Source of the DNA: Cytospora piceicola
Lineage: Eukaryota > Ascomycota > Sordariomycetes > Diaporthales > Cytosporaceae
DNA length: 64,000 nucleotides
Assembly: GCA_023375675.1 (NCBI GenBank)
Contig: JALQBC010000020.1
Span: 620,001 to 684,000 of the forward strand
Reading direction: 5' to 3'
Part shown: positions 1-11,711 of the stretch, piece by piece
How the letters are laid out: each line of letters starts with the position of its first letter
Numbering within the stretch: the first letter of the stretch is position 1
Notes under the pieces: model-generated
Told to the model about the DNA's origin: nothing
The model's input: only the letters and a program-made list of their open reading frames with translations
Database searches by the model: none
Program-made: the position numbers and the translations under genes

Positions 1-1147
1 AATCCGGCCACAGGCTCCTCATCTTGTCGTTATATATTCTCCGCAGCTGAGTCTGTTCGTATTCCATGAGGTGTATCCAGTAAAGCTCATTCTTGCCCTC
101 GTTGTCAAATTCATCGAGATCTGTGTGCTTTGCTGGAGCAGATGATCCCGGAGAAGTCTCATCGCTATAACTGTCACGCTTTGGTTCATCTTCTCGATCC
201 TGACCCCAGAGGAACTTGGGCATTCGTGTTGCCCTCCATAGTGGCAAAGGCGATACGCACTCCCAGTCGACAACGGCGGTAATGCTGCCCTGCTCGTCCA
301 CCAAAATGTTTTGCAACCCGAGGTCGTCGTGCCAGAGTGCCGTACGCTCCGGGGGTTCCTGTATTGAAGGGAAGATCCTCGGCAGAAGGGCAAGCAGCCG
401 ATTCGCAACTTGTAGAACATCCTCGGCTTCTTCCTTATCGTCCTCATCCTCTGTGTTAGCCAGGATCGTTTTATAGTTTTGTATTGCAGTGTCCAAATAA
501 GATCCCAGCCAGTCGTGACTAGAGCGGAAAGGGCCTCGGTGCACGTCGTATTTTATGTGGTCGCCCATAAAGAACATATGCGAGACCATCTTGCCAGGCA
601 CGGGGACAGTTCGCTCAGAAGCAGAGTCGAGCGTCCCGATACCACGGAAGGACGCATCAGGGAACCCGTGGCGAAACAGCTCTGCTTGGAATTCCGCGGC
701 ACGTTGTGTAAAAGAGACTTTCTGCGCCATCGATAAAGACCTCCACCGCTTCCATGCAGAAGAGCCTGGCATCAGCTCCATCAGTATCCACTCAAACCCG
801 ATCTCATTTTTGTTGCTCGTGTCGAAGTCGATAACCTTTGGCACTGGAACACCGGTATTCTCGCGCAACCATCGCAGAGTGGCAACTTCTCCACGAGTCT
901 TGTAGTGAGGATACACCGGGAGTGATACCCGCATCAGCAGGGATTGGTCACCGGCTTTGACCAGATACAATTTGTTGAAAGCCCCCGCGGCGTGGAATGA
1001 GACACTGCAGGTGTCGCTGCTATTGATATGGAGACACTTCCGACACACAGTCTCGATGGCGTCGGTGGATGGCTCGCGTGTCCAGCATGGCACAAGATTG
1101 AGACCGCTGTCATCCCATTTCAGTCCATCTTGATTATTTTCAGCCAT
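1..1147 (-). CDS. APH-fold phosphotransferase family protein, 3' end outside window
   Basis: One uninterrupted frame of 382 codons runs from an ATG at 1147 off the left edge, so the C-terminus is missing. The protein has the layout of fungal aminoglycoside-phosphotransferase-like kinases. An N-terminal lobe contains FNKLYLVKAG and LLMRVSLPVYPHYKTRGEVA, followed by the hinge-like IGFEWILMELMPG near residue 140. The catalytic loop WHDDLGLQNILVD has the HxDxxxxN pattern (His273, Asp275, Asn280), and VVDWE supplies the metal-binding Asp294. Members of this family phosphorylate small molecules or are uncharacterised; no substrate can be inferred. No intron is needed. The next gene is over 1 kb away, so there is no operon-like context. 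Family membership is secure; function is unknown. Confidence 0.85.
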   Translation of the reverse strand, partial: MAENNQDGLKWDDSGLNLVPCWTREPSTDAIETVCRKCLHINSSDTCSVSFHAAGAFNKLYLVKAGDQSLLMRVSLPVYPHYKTRGEVATLRWLRENTGVPVPKVIDFDTSNKNEIGFEWILMELMPGSSAWKRWRSLSMAQKVSFTQRAAEFQAELFRHGFPDASFRGIGTLDSASERTVPVPGKMVSHMFFMGDHIKYDVHRGPFRSSHDWLGSYLDTAIQNYKTILANTEDEDDKEEAEDVLQVANRLLALLPRIFPSIQEPPERTALWHDDLGLQNILVDEQGSITAVVDWECVSPLPLWRATRMPKFLWGQDREDEPKRDSYSDETSPGSSAPAKHTDLDEFDNEGKNELYWIHLMEYEQTQLRRIYNDKMRSLWPD

Positions 1148-1308
1148 GGAAATGGAAGAGGAAGACAGTTTGTAAAATACGGAATAAGAGTCAACAAGGC
1201 TCCGAGACTTGACATAACTTGGGAGGTGGGGGAAGACTTGAGGTTAAAAAGTCCAATCAGGTGTGACGTGATGACTAAGCTAATCATCGGCGTATCACGC
1301 ACGGCTGA

Positions 1309-1453
1309 CCTACCTAGGTATTTAGGTACCTAGGTAGATATGTACCTAGGTAAGTACCTACATATTACCCTAGGTAAGTACCTACATACCTACTTACCTA
1401 ATTGAGTACTTACATACCTACCTAGGTAGGTAGGTAGGTAGGTAGGTAGGTAC
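1309..1453. repeat. AGGT/ACCT low-complexity repeat with nested palindromes
   Basis: About 145 bp are built almost entirely from the tetranucleotides ACCT and AGGT, with several TACCTAGGTA-type palindromes and a run of seven AGGT units at the right end. It lies about 160 bp upstream of the kinase-like gene. The same palindrome recurs singly in other intergenic regions of the window. Confidence 0.9.
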
Positions 1454-2614
1454 ACCTGCTATCAGCAGGTCTATTTCGACTGCTTGCATGCACATGTGCA
1501 GCTGAATTGGCATTGACTGATATGACCGACCAGTCACAGGCCCCACGCCGTCCACGGGTGACAGCAAATGTCAACAGCAGATTGGGAACTGTCACCCAAA
1601 ATAAAAAGATGTTAACTATCCTTTCTCGAAATTTGTAACTAAAGCTTCAAGCGGAGCGATGATGAGGACTACATGTTACATATGTTCGCTGACCAGGTGT
1701 GACGCCCTACTGCAGTAGTCTATCGAAGTTAAAGGCCTATCGGTGAGCAGCCATTTTGATCTGTCCAATGGTTGGCTCTGGTGGCTGACGCCTCCATACT
1801 CAGCTGGCAGTGGGCCGCGATGCAATTGAGATCAATAGCACAGCCGAGAGCTCTTGGGAGGTCCAACTGCGCAGGCTTTACTGATAGGTCAATTTACGAG
1901 TTGAAAGCTTGGACGCCCGGCTGGTCAGCTTGGCTAATCAGGATCCGATTACTTTGCAGGCGGCCTGTCTAAACTTTGTGTCGAGAAGCAGGGCACTGTT
2001 TGGACACTCGGTGCCCAGGTGGTCCTGAAGTCATTGAATCACATCTTTTAATGAAAGGAAGTACTAAAGCCCAGTTCTCATACATACGCAGAACTGCTGA
2101 ATGCGCAGACCCAGTTCTCCGCTCTTATAGCGTGCTGTACTACTGTGAGGTTGTTCTTGGCCATTGATCAGCCGGCGTCCTCGCTATGTCCAGCTTGAGG
2201 ACGAGCCGAGTGCGCAACCGTTTGATCTATCGATTTGGAATTGCCTGCGCATCCATAGCAGCACAATGTTCGGTTCTGATTTGTCGCAATTGCTCACCGC
2301 TGCAAGCCTCAACCAACCATGTATAAGAAGAGGCAGGTTGAGTGTGGATATGCATGTGTACTTACTTTGCATCATATGTGGCGTTAAATGGTGTCTACTG
2401 TAATGGCTAGCTGTGCAAGCCCAGCCAGAGTGAGGATCATAGGTCCTTCCGGATATAAGGATGAGGTCTCCATTAACCTTCTCCTGTTCTACTATTTTAT
2501 CATCCAATCCCTGGTAGACTTGTTTGTCCTGTTCAAGAGTATCATTCTATCTCCTTTCTCAGTGTCATATGCCTTCGTTGCACCTGGTATTATATCCAGC
2601 CAGTCACAAGCACA
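1454..2614. other. intergenic, no gene recognised
   Basis: Short open frames occur on both strands but none has a plausible start, splice pattern or recognisable protein. Base composition is close to neutral. It ends in the probable promoter of the 98-aa orphan gene. Confidence 0.6.
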
Positions 2615-2968
2615 ATGGTCAGCCGCAAGAAGCTCCTCCAAAATTTCATCGATGCCATTCCAAACGGCAAGATCACACCTCCTCCCAACAAAGGGACTGT
2701 TGTTAGTGACGGGAACTTTCGGCTTGATGTGCAAAATGTAGGAACTCAGTACTTGTACTTCGTTACACGGCGTCGATACTAATCAGAAATCCAGATCACA
2801 AGCAAAAACGAATGGAACCTTCAGGTTCAAGTGAATAACAACCCGGAAAAATCCTCTCTCGCAGGCTTTGCGCCCGACACGGTGGCTGGGCCAGCTTTGG
2901 TTCCCATAGATGCCCCCTGGACAGCGGAGCAAATAAAACAAAAGCTGAAGGACACGTCTATACTGTAG
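2615..2968 (+). CDS. small hypothetical protein, 98 aa, two exons
   Basis: Exon 1 is 2615-2737 and exon 2 is 2795-2968, joined over a 57-nt intron that starts GTAGGA and ends CCAG, with a TACTAAT branch site 14 nt before the acceptor. Splicing preserves the frame and gives MVSRKKLLQNF at the start and KLKDTSIL at the end. There is no signal peptide, membrane segment or recognised domain. The middle has a PPPNKGTVVSDGNFRLDVQN strand-like stretch leading into ITSKNEWNLQVQVNNNPE, which could be a small beta-rich fold. Support is the consensus intron in a clean frame; there is no homology evidence. An alternative acceptor 8 nt upstream would break the frame. Confidence 0.5.
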
Positions 2969-3333
2969 GACTCGTACCCAAAGTTTGCAGAGTATGTATC
3001 CCAGGAAAATTCGAGCAGAGGTATCTACGGTGGATGGTTGCATACAAGCGGATTTTATTTCTCCATCTGGAAAGGAAAGGATTGTTTCAATTGAAAGGAT
3101 GTACACATGCACAGAATACATGTATACTGCATAAGTGACGTCCAGCTTGGAACAGTGTATGCTATCCTAAATATGATTGTCCACCACAGTGCCGAACTTT
3201 CAAAATGCGCACACAAGATTGGAATTTTGCGAATGAACATTACTTCATACAATCAACTTTATTATGCAGAGTTAAATAAAACCGAATTTAAGGAGCCTAA
3301 GAAAAGTATCTATACAACCAGTCCAGCCTCCCC
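2969..3333. other. convergent 3' regions of the orphan and the chitinase
   Basis: Non-coding. It separates two genes that point at each other and contains the chitinase polyadenylation-type signal listed separately. Confidence 0.5.
3258..3263 (-). terminator. candidate polyadenylation signal AATAAA
   Basis: AATAAA on the minus strand, about 70 nt past the chitinase stop codon. Fungal signals are loose, so this is positional evidence only. Confidence 0.3.
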
Positions 3334-6300
3334 TCACAGCATGAAAGCCACGACAGCCACGACACCCAAACTCAACCCAACACTAGCAATGTTCCGTCCC
3401 ACGCCCGCAGTCACAACTGGAGTCGACACCGAAGTAGCCTTGGCAGAAGCCGAGCCAGCCCCAGCGACACTGGAGCTGGTCGGGATCACTGTCGCCAAAC
3501 CAGAAGTCTTAGCCTTGGCCAACGATGATACCGTGCCGTTTCTGTAGACAGACCCAGGCCCGGCGCCGGCGCTGTTCACTGAGGCCGACACGTAGGATCC
3601 CACGGACGCAGTGGTGGGGACAGCGACCACTGGGATGGTCAGGGTGCTGCTGCTGGCCTGGAGGCTGATAGTGGCGGTGGAAGCGGAAGCGCTCTCCTGC
3701 TGGACTCTCTCGGGCGCGACGGCCACGGGGCTGGTGCCTTCCGTCTCGGATGAGCTCGCTGGACTGGATGCCGATACGGGTTTTGCGCTTGTAGCCACGG
3801 ATGGGCTGGAGGCGGAAGCGGAATCGGAAGCGGGAGTCTCAGACCCAGGTGTGCTAATAGCAAGTGAGGGAACAGAAGCGGAGGCCTCAGAACCAGGTGT
3901 GCTAATAGCAAGAGCGGGAACAGAAGCGGAGGCCTCAGAAACAGGTGTGCTGATACCAAGAGCAGGAGCAGAAGCAGAAGGGGAGGCTTCAGAACCAGAT
4001 GGGCCCGAGCCGCTGCTGCCAGACCCGGCGGTCTCAGCTGGCAAGGAGGAGGAGGTACCAGCGGCCTCGGCGACGGGGCAGACTGTCGTGTAGAGGGCGA
4101 CGACCTCAGTGGTCACGGATCCGACTCTGGCAGGGCAGTCCGTCACAGTTGCTGCGCATGATGTGATGGTGTAAACTGTTGTGCTGTAGACGGTGCTGGT
4201 GGTCAACTGCTTGGCAGTAGTGGGGCCTGCGAGAGCCTCTGCGGATGAGATCGCCGACACAGGGACAACGGTCGCGGTAATCGTCTGCTCTGATGCGGCC
4301 TCTGAGATGGGGATCACTGTGGTCGAGATGGCGTAAGACGAAGTTGTAACGTGAGGGGTGGCCGGGCAGTCTGTCACTGTTGAGGCGCAAGATGTAATAG
4401 TGTAGACTGTAGTCGAGTAAACAGTGCTAGTCGTGTATCCACCAGCTGGGCTTGTCAATGTCGCAGCCGAAGTAGGGCTCTGAGTTACGGGGACCACAGT
4501 TGTAGAAATAGCATAGCTCGATGTCGTCAAGTGGGGAGTAGCCGGGCAGTCGGTCACTGTTGGGGCGCATGAAGTCACCGTGTAAACCGTGGTGGTGTAA
4601 ACTGTGCTGGTAGTGTAACTGGGCACGTGGCTAGTAGTAAGATACGAGCTCGTGGAATCGAGCCTGGTGACTGGCACGATGCCGGTACTAAAAGACGAGC
4701 TCGTGGAATCGAGCCTGGTGACTGGCACGATGCTGGCAGTAAGAGACGAGCTCGTGGATTCTTGCGTGGTGACTGGCACGATGCTGGTAGAGACTGCAAT
4801 GCTTGATGAAAATATAGCACTCGTCGAGTGTTCCTCCGAGCTGGAAGCAAGCGACGGAACAGTTGAAGCAGATGTCCAAGTGGTATTAGACCAAGTGGGA
4901 GGCCTGGTGGACAGAATGACGCTGCTGCTCGTGGTAAGGGCAAGGATAGATGACCCAGACGCAGAACTCAGGCTGATGCCACTGCTGCTCGTTTGGGACG
5001 TCACGACAGAGCTTGCCGAGCCGGAAGCCTGGGGAGTCTGCGAGCTAGTATGGGAATGATGCTTCGAGTGACTGTGTGAGTGCCCGTGAGGGTGTCTTGA
5101 AGCAGCGCTAGACGCGCGTGTAGAAACAAAGACGCCGGAGCTAGCGGCAATGGACGATGATGTGGGCTGAGTAGCAGCCGCACTGGTCAAGATGACGGAC
5201 GATGAAGGAGACTCGCTGCTCAAGACCAAGGCTGACGAAGAGGCCTGAGTAGGAACGACACTGCTTAGGATCAAAGAGGACGAGGAAGACTGAGAAGAAG
5301 CCTCGCTGCTCAAGACCGAAGATGACGAAGTAGCCTGGGTAGATGACTCGCCGCTCAAGATCGAAGACGTCGAAGTAGCCAGCGTGGGAGCGGCACTGCT
5401 GAGGTCAACAGGGGAGGTGGTCTGGGTAGCAGCCACGCTGGTCAAAAACGAAGACGACGAAGTAACCTGAGAAGAAGCCTCGTTGCTCAAGCTGCTGGAG
5501 GCCGAGGCGGACAGGGAATTAGTCTGCGAAACAGCCACACTGCTCGGCGTCACAGCCGGCGTCACGACAGTCGCACTCGTCGCAGATGTAGAGCTGACCA
5601 CAGCGCTGGAGCTCGTGGTGGCCGGGCACGCCGCACAGCCGCACCTCATGGACTCATAGAGGACCTGGTTGTACGGAATCTCATTGTCGTCGTTCTGGGC
5701 GGCGTACCACTGGTCCCAAACCATGACACCGGCGAACATGGAGGAGTCGGCGAGATCGCAGAGGACGCTGCTGGCGACAGAGGCGTCCGCGTAGCCGGTT
5801 CCGGCGGCGGCGGCGCTCCCGGGAAGGCCGACGTGGATCTTGGCGTTGCTGCTGGGGGTATTGGCCAGGAAGGTCTCCCAGGCGGCATAGTTGAAGCCCG
5901 AGTTCAGGCTGCCGTCGATGTTGACCAGGTTGCATTGCGGGTTGTTGTAGAACTGGATCCAGAGGCGGTCGAACTGCACGTGCTCCAGGAGATACATCAT
6001 GTTTTGACTGCTGTCGAGGGGACACTGAGGGGAGGCAGTGATGATGTCGGAGCGTCCGGAGGAGGTGATTAACTCCCTCAAGGTCGTGATCATCCCTGCG
6101 TAGCCTTCATCACCGGCTGTTGCTGGGATTAGTACGATGCTTTCAGCTAACAGCTTCAATCAACACAGAAATACGTACCAAGAGAGGACTCCAGATCAAA
6201 ATCATAGCCGTCTACCGCATTGATGATGGTCCCATCATCGAACGGTCTGGGCTTGCCTGCCTCGATCCAGGCAGAGTCACCGGGACCAAAGGCACCCCAC

Positions 6301-6716
6301 ATGAACTGAGCAAACTCAACACCGTTGTCCCAGCTGGAGACTCTGTAATTGCCACTGATTATATCATAGACACCACCGATAGAAATCAGGACCTTCTTGC
6401 CAAGTTGTTGGCAAGTCGCGATACCGGGGGTGAGAGACGGGCACTCGGAGAGCAGGCTAGAGGCGGTCCCATCGGTTTCATACCACTCCGCCCAGCAATG
6501 AGCACCAAAGTTGGTACCGGGGTAACCAGTAACACCGCCGTTCTCGGGAGAGATGTTCACAAAACCCAGAGTGATGTACTCGATGGAAGGGTCCTGGCAG
6601 GCCGTGGCCAGGTCACCATTACCGTTTTGGCCCCAGTAAACATTGACACTGCTGGCAGATACCAATGTAGGAACTGCTACAAGCGCAGCCGCAACAAAGG
6701 ACTGACGGAATAGCAT
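3334..6716 (-). CDS. GH18 chitinase with long Ser/Thr-rich tail, probably GPI-anchored
   Basis: Exon 1 is 6179-6716 and exon 2 is 3334-6116, with a 62-nt intron (GTACGT...CAACAG, GTACTAAT branch). The protein is 1106 aa. Residues 1-21 are a signal peptide (LVAVPTLVSA). The GH18 barrel follows, with VNVYWGQNGNGDL, the strand KKVLISIGG and the catalytic DGYDFDLE motif whose acid is Glu176. This is the class III plant/yeast-type Cts1-like group, which hydrolyses beta-1,4-GlcNAc in the cell wall. From about residue 310 the chain is Ser/Thr-rich. It includes SIVPVTRLDSTSS repeats, three cysteine-pair modules of the form VTSCxxTVTDCPA, and SEASASVPALAISTPG repeats. The last 20 residues are hydrophobic, which fits a GPI signal. 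A role in wall remodelling at the cell surface is inferred from architecture. Confidence 0.93.
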
Positions 6717-9363
6717 TGTGTATTAGAGGTTATAGAATGCTAGAGACTTTAATGAGTGTAGTGGCCGTAGCCGAGAAGGAGTGTGTGGTCGTTAGGATCA
6801 ACGAAAGGACGCAAAGAAACCTTTGCTTGCTGAGAACTCTCCGTCGTTCGGTGACTTGACAAGACGATGTGAGGAGGGATGAAGAGAAGGAGGGAAAGAG
6901 GATAAAAGAAACAAACCGTTTCTTCTGCCTATGTACCTACATACTGGGCACCCATCTGCGGAGGAATGGATAAGCCGTCTGTCAAGAACTGCGCGATGGA
7001 TGCTGACAGCAACCATGATAGAGCCATATTCACCATCAAGCCCCGTCCTCATGCAGCAGGGAAATCTTCAGCAATTTCCCCTTTTCTGTGTCTACAAGGC
7101 AATAGGACGGGAACAGTGTAGACTGCATACTCAAGCAGGCAGCAATGCTGTCAGAAAGCCCGGGGCGACGGTTCGCGAGATTAGAGAACGGCCGTCATGC
7201 CGAGGAAAGCCCAATCAGTCACCAATATGCAGCAGCATCGCCAGGAACAAGCATAGTGTACGGCCCAGAACGGTGATAATACCCAGGCGGAGGGGGTCTG
7301 GATCATGTCCGGATTGGTCAGTCGTGGGACTAGCAGGCAGCCACACGCTAGAGTGGGCGGTTGAAGTGAGGATAATGCAGGTACCAATTCAGTGGGGTGT
7401 GAAGGATCCAGAAAAATATGACCGGACTGGTTTCGTCAAGCCTAGCTGCTGTGGAGAGTTTTTGGTCGCAATACCACCCACGTAGATACACCTTTCAGTG
7501 ACATGCAGACTAACATTGGGATGACAGTCTGGGTGATGAGTGCAGCCGGGGGGGCATGGAGAGGCGGCTCAAATAAACTCATGCCCCCTGCCGTGATCAT
7601 CACTGGACCTCATCCTCTTCTAGGCATACTGATGGAGTTGCTGCTTGTACACTGTGTAGTCATGTAGATGATCAGCCTTGGGATCGACACACACTGACAG
7701 CAACTTCTACCAGAAGAGCAACCCAGAAGCAAAGGCAGAGTTTTGGTTACCACCCTGGAGCATTTCCAACGAAGGAGGGGTCTGACTGTCTGACTGCACA
7801 CTCATGTCGTCCCATTGGATCCACTCGTGCCTCGTTGCCGCAATCGTGCAGGGAAGGCTTGTCCACAACCAGTAACTCGGTCATTGCAAAAGCGCATTTG
7901 GCCGGTGCGACAGCGAGGAGAGTGAGACAATAAGAGAGTGAGAGGAGCCACTGGTCTGTCTATCTGCCAGTCCCCATTCTGTCGGACAACGGTCTGCGGT
8001 TCTTGTCCGCAGTGGCGATGAACTTTGGCAGGCGAAAGCAAGGTGATTTAGGTGGGTAGGCCTGAATCTGGGCTCTGGGGAGATGCTTGTGGTCGATGAA
8101 ATGTGGTCTGACATTTAGGAAGGGGGTATGTACACAGCTGAACCGCGGTTGGACGTTAAGCGACCAACTAGCAGTGGAAGAAGTTCTGCACGTGTGATAA
8201 GATTTGACCCTTGTGCTTGGTAAGGCCCCATAGCTTTCAGGGGTTGGTGAAGAGGGGGACGTGCCGCCGGGCCCGTTCCGGATCAACACGGAAATTATCC
8301 GATAACCAACATATACACTGTATGCGGATTAACACAGCCAGTTTTGACGAAGAACTAATCACCGGACATATTACACACTGAAAGGAAACATCTTGAAGAA
8401 AGATTTAGGCAAAAACCACATCTTTCTCGTCAATCTCTTCGTTGATATGTTGTTCCACGCATTCACTGAGAAGTCCCACCTTTGCCCTCTTGAGAGGAAA
8501 CGCCGGAACACTCGACCGGCATCGTTATTGCGTTCCGGGTACCACATGCTGATGGCGATCCTCTCCACTCCAGACATGGATTGACGTCAAGCCAGCTACG
8601 TATTGTTGGAATATCAAATATTTGTCAAGTCTCGCTGCGAAACCGCCCTCCCCCAGGCACCTACGATGTGCTTCATAGTCCATTCACTTCCCAGGGTTCT
8701 ATAGCTGGCACGGCAAAATGCTTTGTTGTGACCCGGGGCCGTCCATCGCGGGCCGATGTGGACTCACAATCAATACCTCGCCCTTTGAACCCAACTATTT
8801 TGGACGCGCCTGTTCGATGACATACTCAGATTCGACATTCGGTTTGGCAACAAGGACATTATGCGTCGACAACAATCGCCTACAAGAATCTCCGCGCTCC
8901 TACGTCAGTCGTGCCGATCCCTCTTTGCCAGACAAGCCTCGATTCGAGGCCAAGGCATAACGACCGTCATCTTGATGACTTCCTTTCTTCGAGCACAATG
9001 ATTAACCAAAAGGCAACATGCCGCTCATCTTATGGTGGCCGATGCCCTGACCGCTTCGCTTTGTCTGCACTCCAACGCACAACAATGACCTGTGGTGATC
9101 TGTCTTTGTCTTGCACCCGCAAGCCGCCCGTTGGGGATTACCGGCGTGCCTGTGTGACCATCTCTAGTTTCTTGCCTGGGATGCAACATGATCTAGTATT
9201 ATTGTATTTAGAGGGCGTCCGGATCTCCTTTTCTTCCAACCTTCTCTTGCACTATCGACCAGTCCAGCACGTTCAGGAAACCACCAGCTCCCAGCCTCTT
9301 TGCACACATACACGCCAATTGTCTTGTTCTCTCTGTTGATATACGTTGACCGTTACAGAGAAA
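6717..9363. other. intergenic, 2.6 kb, no gene recognised
   Basis: Upstream regions of the divergent chitinase (-) and the cysteine-rich orphan (+). Open frames of 60-140 codons exist but lack ATG starts or recognisable sequence. No repeats stand out. Transcribed but non-coding RNA cannot be excluded. Confidence 0.5.
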
Positions 9364-10389
9364 ATGAGCGGCACCGACTACAAATGTACTGTCGTGTACA
9401 GTGTGTGTGGACATAGTATGCTGGAGAGTCCAAGTCGTCAGGTTGACAGGACTCAGGGGAAGGTAAGTCGACGCATCGCGTTCTGTTCGGCTCGAATTTC
9501 CCTTCCCGAAGGATTCGAGTGCAAAGCTGGCTGGTGTCCTATGTGCTCGGTTTACTATCGACAGGATAACATCCATAACACGACCGCCATCGACAACTAC
9601 TGGCGCTTCAAGTCAGAGAATAGGTGGGTTCATCCTGTGCACCCGGAGAAAGTTCCCCGGAGCGCACTAACCTCCCTCCCTACAAGCACCTTGGTAAGAT
9701 CTGCTGTCGTCGACATGGCTGCCTGCCTTGACTCCCTCTTTGGTCAGGTACACAGCCAGCGCGACGAAGAGATCACGTTCCTGCACAAGTGTGGCCCCAA
9801 GTACATTGAAGTGGCTAACCTCATCCGCCACAGCACACTCCAGTGGGCGCGAAGGATGGAGTATCTTAACAAGCCCCTGCCTCCCTGTCCTTGTCCCGCA
9901 AAAGAAGAGGAATGTCACGGGCTGACAGCCTCAACATATGTTGATACATGCAAGCGCGGTAAGAAAAAGGAGAGGCCGATTCCCCTGATCGGTCTCCCCA
10001 AACATAAGCATATGCTCACTTTCATCGATGATAAAGGCGACAGGCTCTGGATCCCAGGCGCCCATAGGAAACCCACAGATAAGCCTCAGAGCGCACCCGC
10101 CCGAACACCGAAGCGCCTGGCCTGGTGCCGCCGCCACGGACGAGTGGACGCATTGTCCGTAGACATGACTTGCCACCGGTGCAAGGCGATATTCCTCGAC
10201 GAGAGCCAAGTCTCGCCCGGGTCCACGCTGGTGAAGCACCATTCTGCGCCGGCCTTTTCCTCGCAATTCTATGCGTACGCGGCCGAGGGCAAGTGCTCTT
10301 GCAATATATCGAATCATGAGGTTTGCTCGCCCTGCACGGCCAGGGCGCAGGTCTCTGAGCGTCAAGAACTCGAGTATGGGTTCTTTTAA
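9364..10389 (+). CDS. cysteine-rich hypothetical protein, probably two exons
   Basis: The first ATG of the frame is at 9364 (MSGTDYKCTVVYSVCGHS). Read straight through it encodes 341 aa. However, 9624-9686 is a 63-nt segment starting GTGGGT and ending CTACAAG, with a CACTAACC branch site, so it is probably an intron. Removing it keeps the frame and gives about 320 aa. The protein has Cys/His clusters that look able to bind zinc: C-x6-C-x-H near the start, CKAGWCPMC, CPCPAKEEEC, CHRCKAI and CSCNISNHEVCSPC. Spacing does not match a RING, PHD or other domain I know. No signal peptide or membrane segment is present. Function unknown. The evidence is a long frame with internally consistent cysteine pairs. 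Confidence 0.55.
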   Translation: MSGTDYKCTVVYSVCGHSMLESPSRQVDRTQGKVSRRIAFCSARISLPEGFECKAGWCPMCSVYYRQDNIHNTTAIDNYWRFKSENRWVHPVHPEKVPRSALTSLPTSTLVRSAVVDMAACLDSLFGQVHSQRDEEITFLHKCGPKYIEVANLIRHSTLQWARRMEYLNKPLPPCPCPAKEEECHGLTASTYVDTCKRGKKKERPIPLIGLPKHKHMLTFIDDKGDRLWIPGAHRKPTDKPQSAPARTPKRLAWCRRHGRVDALSVDMTCHRCKAIFLDESQVSPGSTLVKHHSAPAFSSQFYAYAAEGKCSCNISNHEVCSPCTARAQVSERQELEYGFF

Positions 10390-10393
10390 TAAA
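10388..10393 (+). terminator. AATAAA overlapping the stop codon
   Basis: The TAA stop of the cysteine-rich gene is embedded in AATAAA. It may serve as the polyadenylation signal or be coincidental. Confidence 0.25.
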
Positions 10394-11711
10394 GATAAGT
10401 CACTGTAGGTGTGAGATCGTTGGTAGTTGGAGGTAATTAAAATGTATGGTTTTAGGGAAGTAGCAGTGCAACAATGATGTTTTGGTAGGCGTCAAGTGGT
10501 CTGGGATATCAGGAGTTGGATGGTTAATACTGGTAAGTTAGCATCAATGGAATCAAGGTAGCCCCGAGCACTGATGCTACCTCGTAAGTTAACTCAGGGT
10601 TGCACGGGGTAGTCTTCCAACGTTCGGAATATTCGAGTGCTTTTGTGAAATTTTAGATCTAAGTCAACTGGTCAGTAGCACATGAAGATTCATGACGCCC
10701 ATGGCCTTTTGATGGTCGAGCTTGGGCATCTCCCACCACATCGTTTGGTTCATTCAAGGCCCCCTATCCAAGCCCAGTGCCAAATGGGGCTCAAATTCGC
10801 AACATGTTGCCCCATGTTCGGTATGGCATAATGTGCTCGTGCCTGGTTCTGCTGCTTGCTGTACTTAGCTTGCGGTCCTGATGGTCGAAGCTCCCGTATG
10901 TCAATAACCAAGTCATTCGCTCCATAGTCCGGCGCATAGCCCGTATTAGTAGTTTCTTTTCTTCTTCGGTCACGCCGTTATGCCACTGTGCCATCGAGTC
11001 AGGCAAAGTAGGCACGAGCATGACAGATATAGAAGGGACTCGAACAAAGCCGGCTGCCGGTCTTGTACTATAAGGGACGGGCTAGGAGTACCGGTACTCG
11101 CCGCGCCGCTTCAGATGCAAGCCCCGGCCGGTCCGGTGGAGCAACAAAAGACCCGTGGTATTTATTCAGGGTTAGGGTAAGGGTTCGACCCAGATCGGCC
11201 GTTCAGGGATAGCATAGGGATTGAACGACGAAGAATGTAAAACCGGAAGCGGCGCAGATTATATGGACATTCTATTATTATTGAACTAGGCTGACTACCT
11301 TGGAAACTTTACTTAGTAAAAATGACCAGTGTTTTGAATGAGATGCGAGGCTTGCGTTGAAGAAATAGTGCATGCTAACCCTATACTTGGGGCTCCCGGG
11401 CGGCCTATGACGTTAAGGTAGCAGCGTTAGGCAGCCCAAGAAGGTTGGTGGGGGGGACGCATTTTGAACCTCGAAACTCATCATCTTGTCTTGTACACAT
11501 TCTCAAACTCAATCTTCGAATTCATCCAGTTCACCCTGCGCTGTTGCCCTGTTCATCATCAAAACACTGACTCGTGTCGAACCCTTCAAGACCCCCACGC
11601 CTACCCCTCTTGTGCACGATCCTTACCTCCTTTGCAGCATCCTGCGCCTCTCCCTTGCGCGCATCACCAAAACACCTTCCCCAAAGCGACAATACGGGTC
11701 CATCATACGAC
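10390..11711. other. intergenic and 5' leader, no gene recognised
   Basis: No supported gene. The last 250 bp are pyrimidine-rich (CATCATCTTGTCTTG and similar), typical of a fungal 5' leader, and belong to the DUF255 gene downstream. Confidence 0.5.

Noticed and set aside
11030..11050. tRNA T-arm-like sequence on the minus strand
   Set aside because: GTTCGAGTCC is present but no acceptor, D or anticodon stems can be built around it. A similar motif at 46205 fails the same way.
11168..11186. Interstitial telomere-like GGGTTAGGGTAAGGG
   Set aside because: Only one exact TTAGGG unit and a variant; too short to call a telomeric relic.
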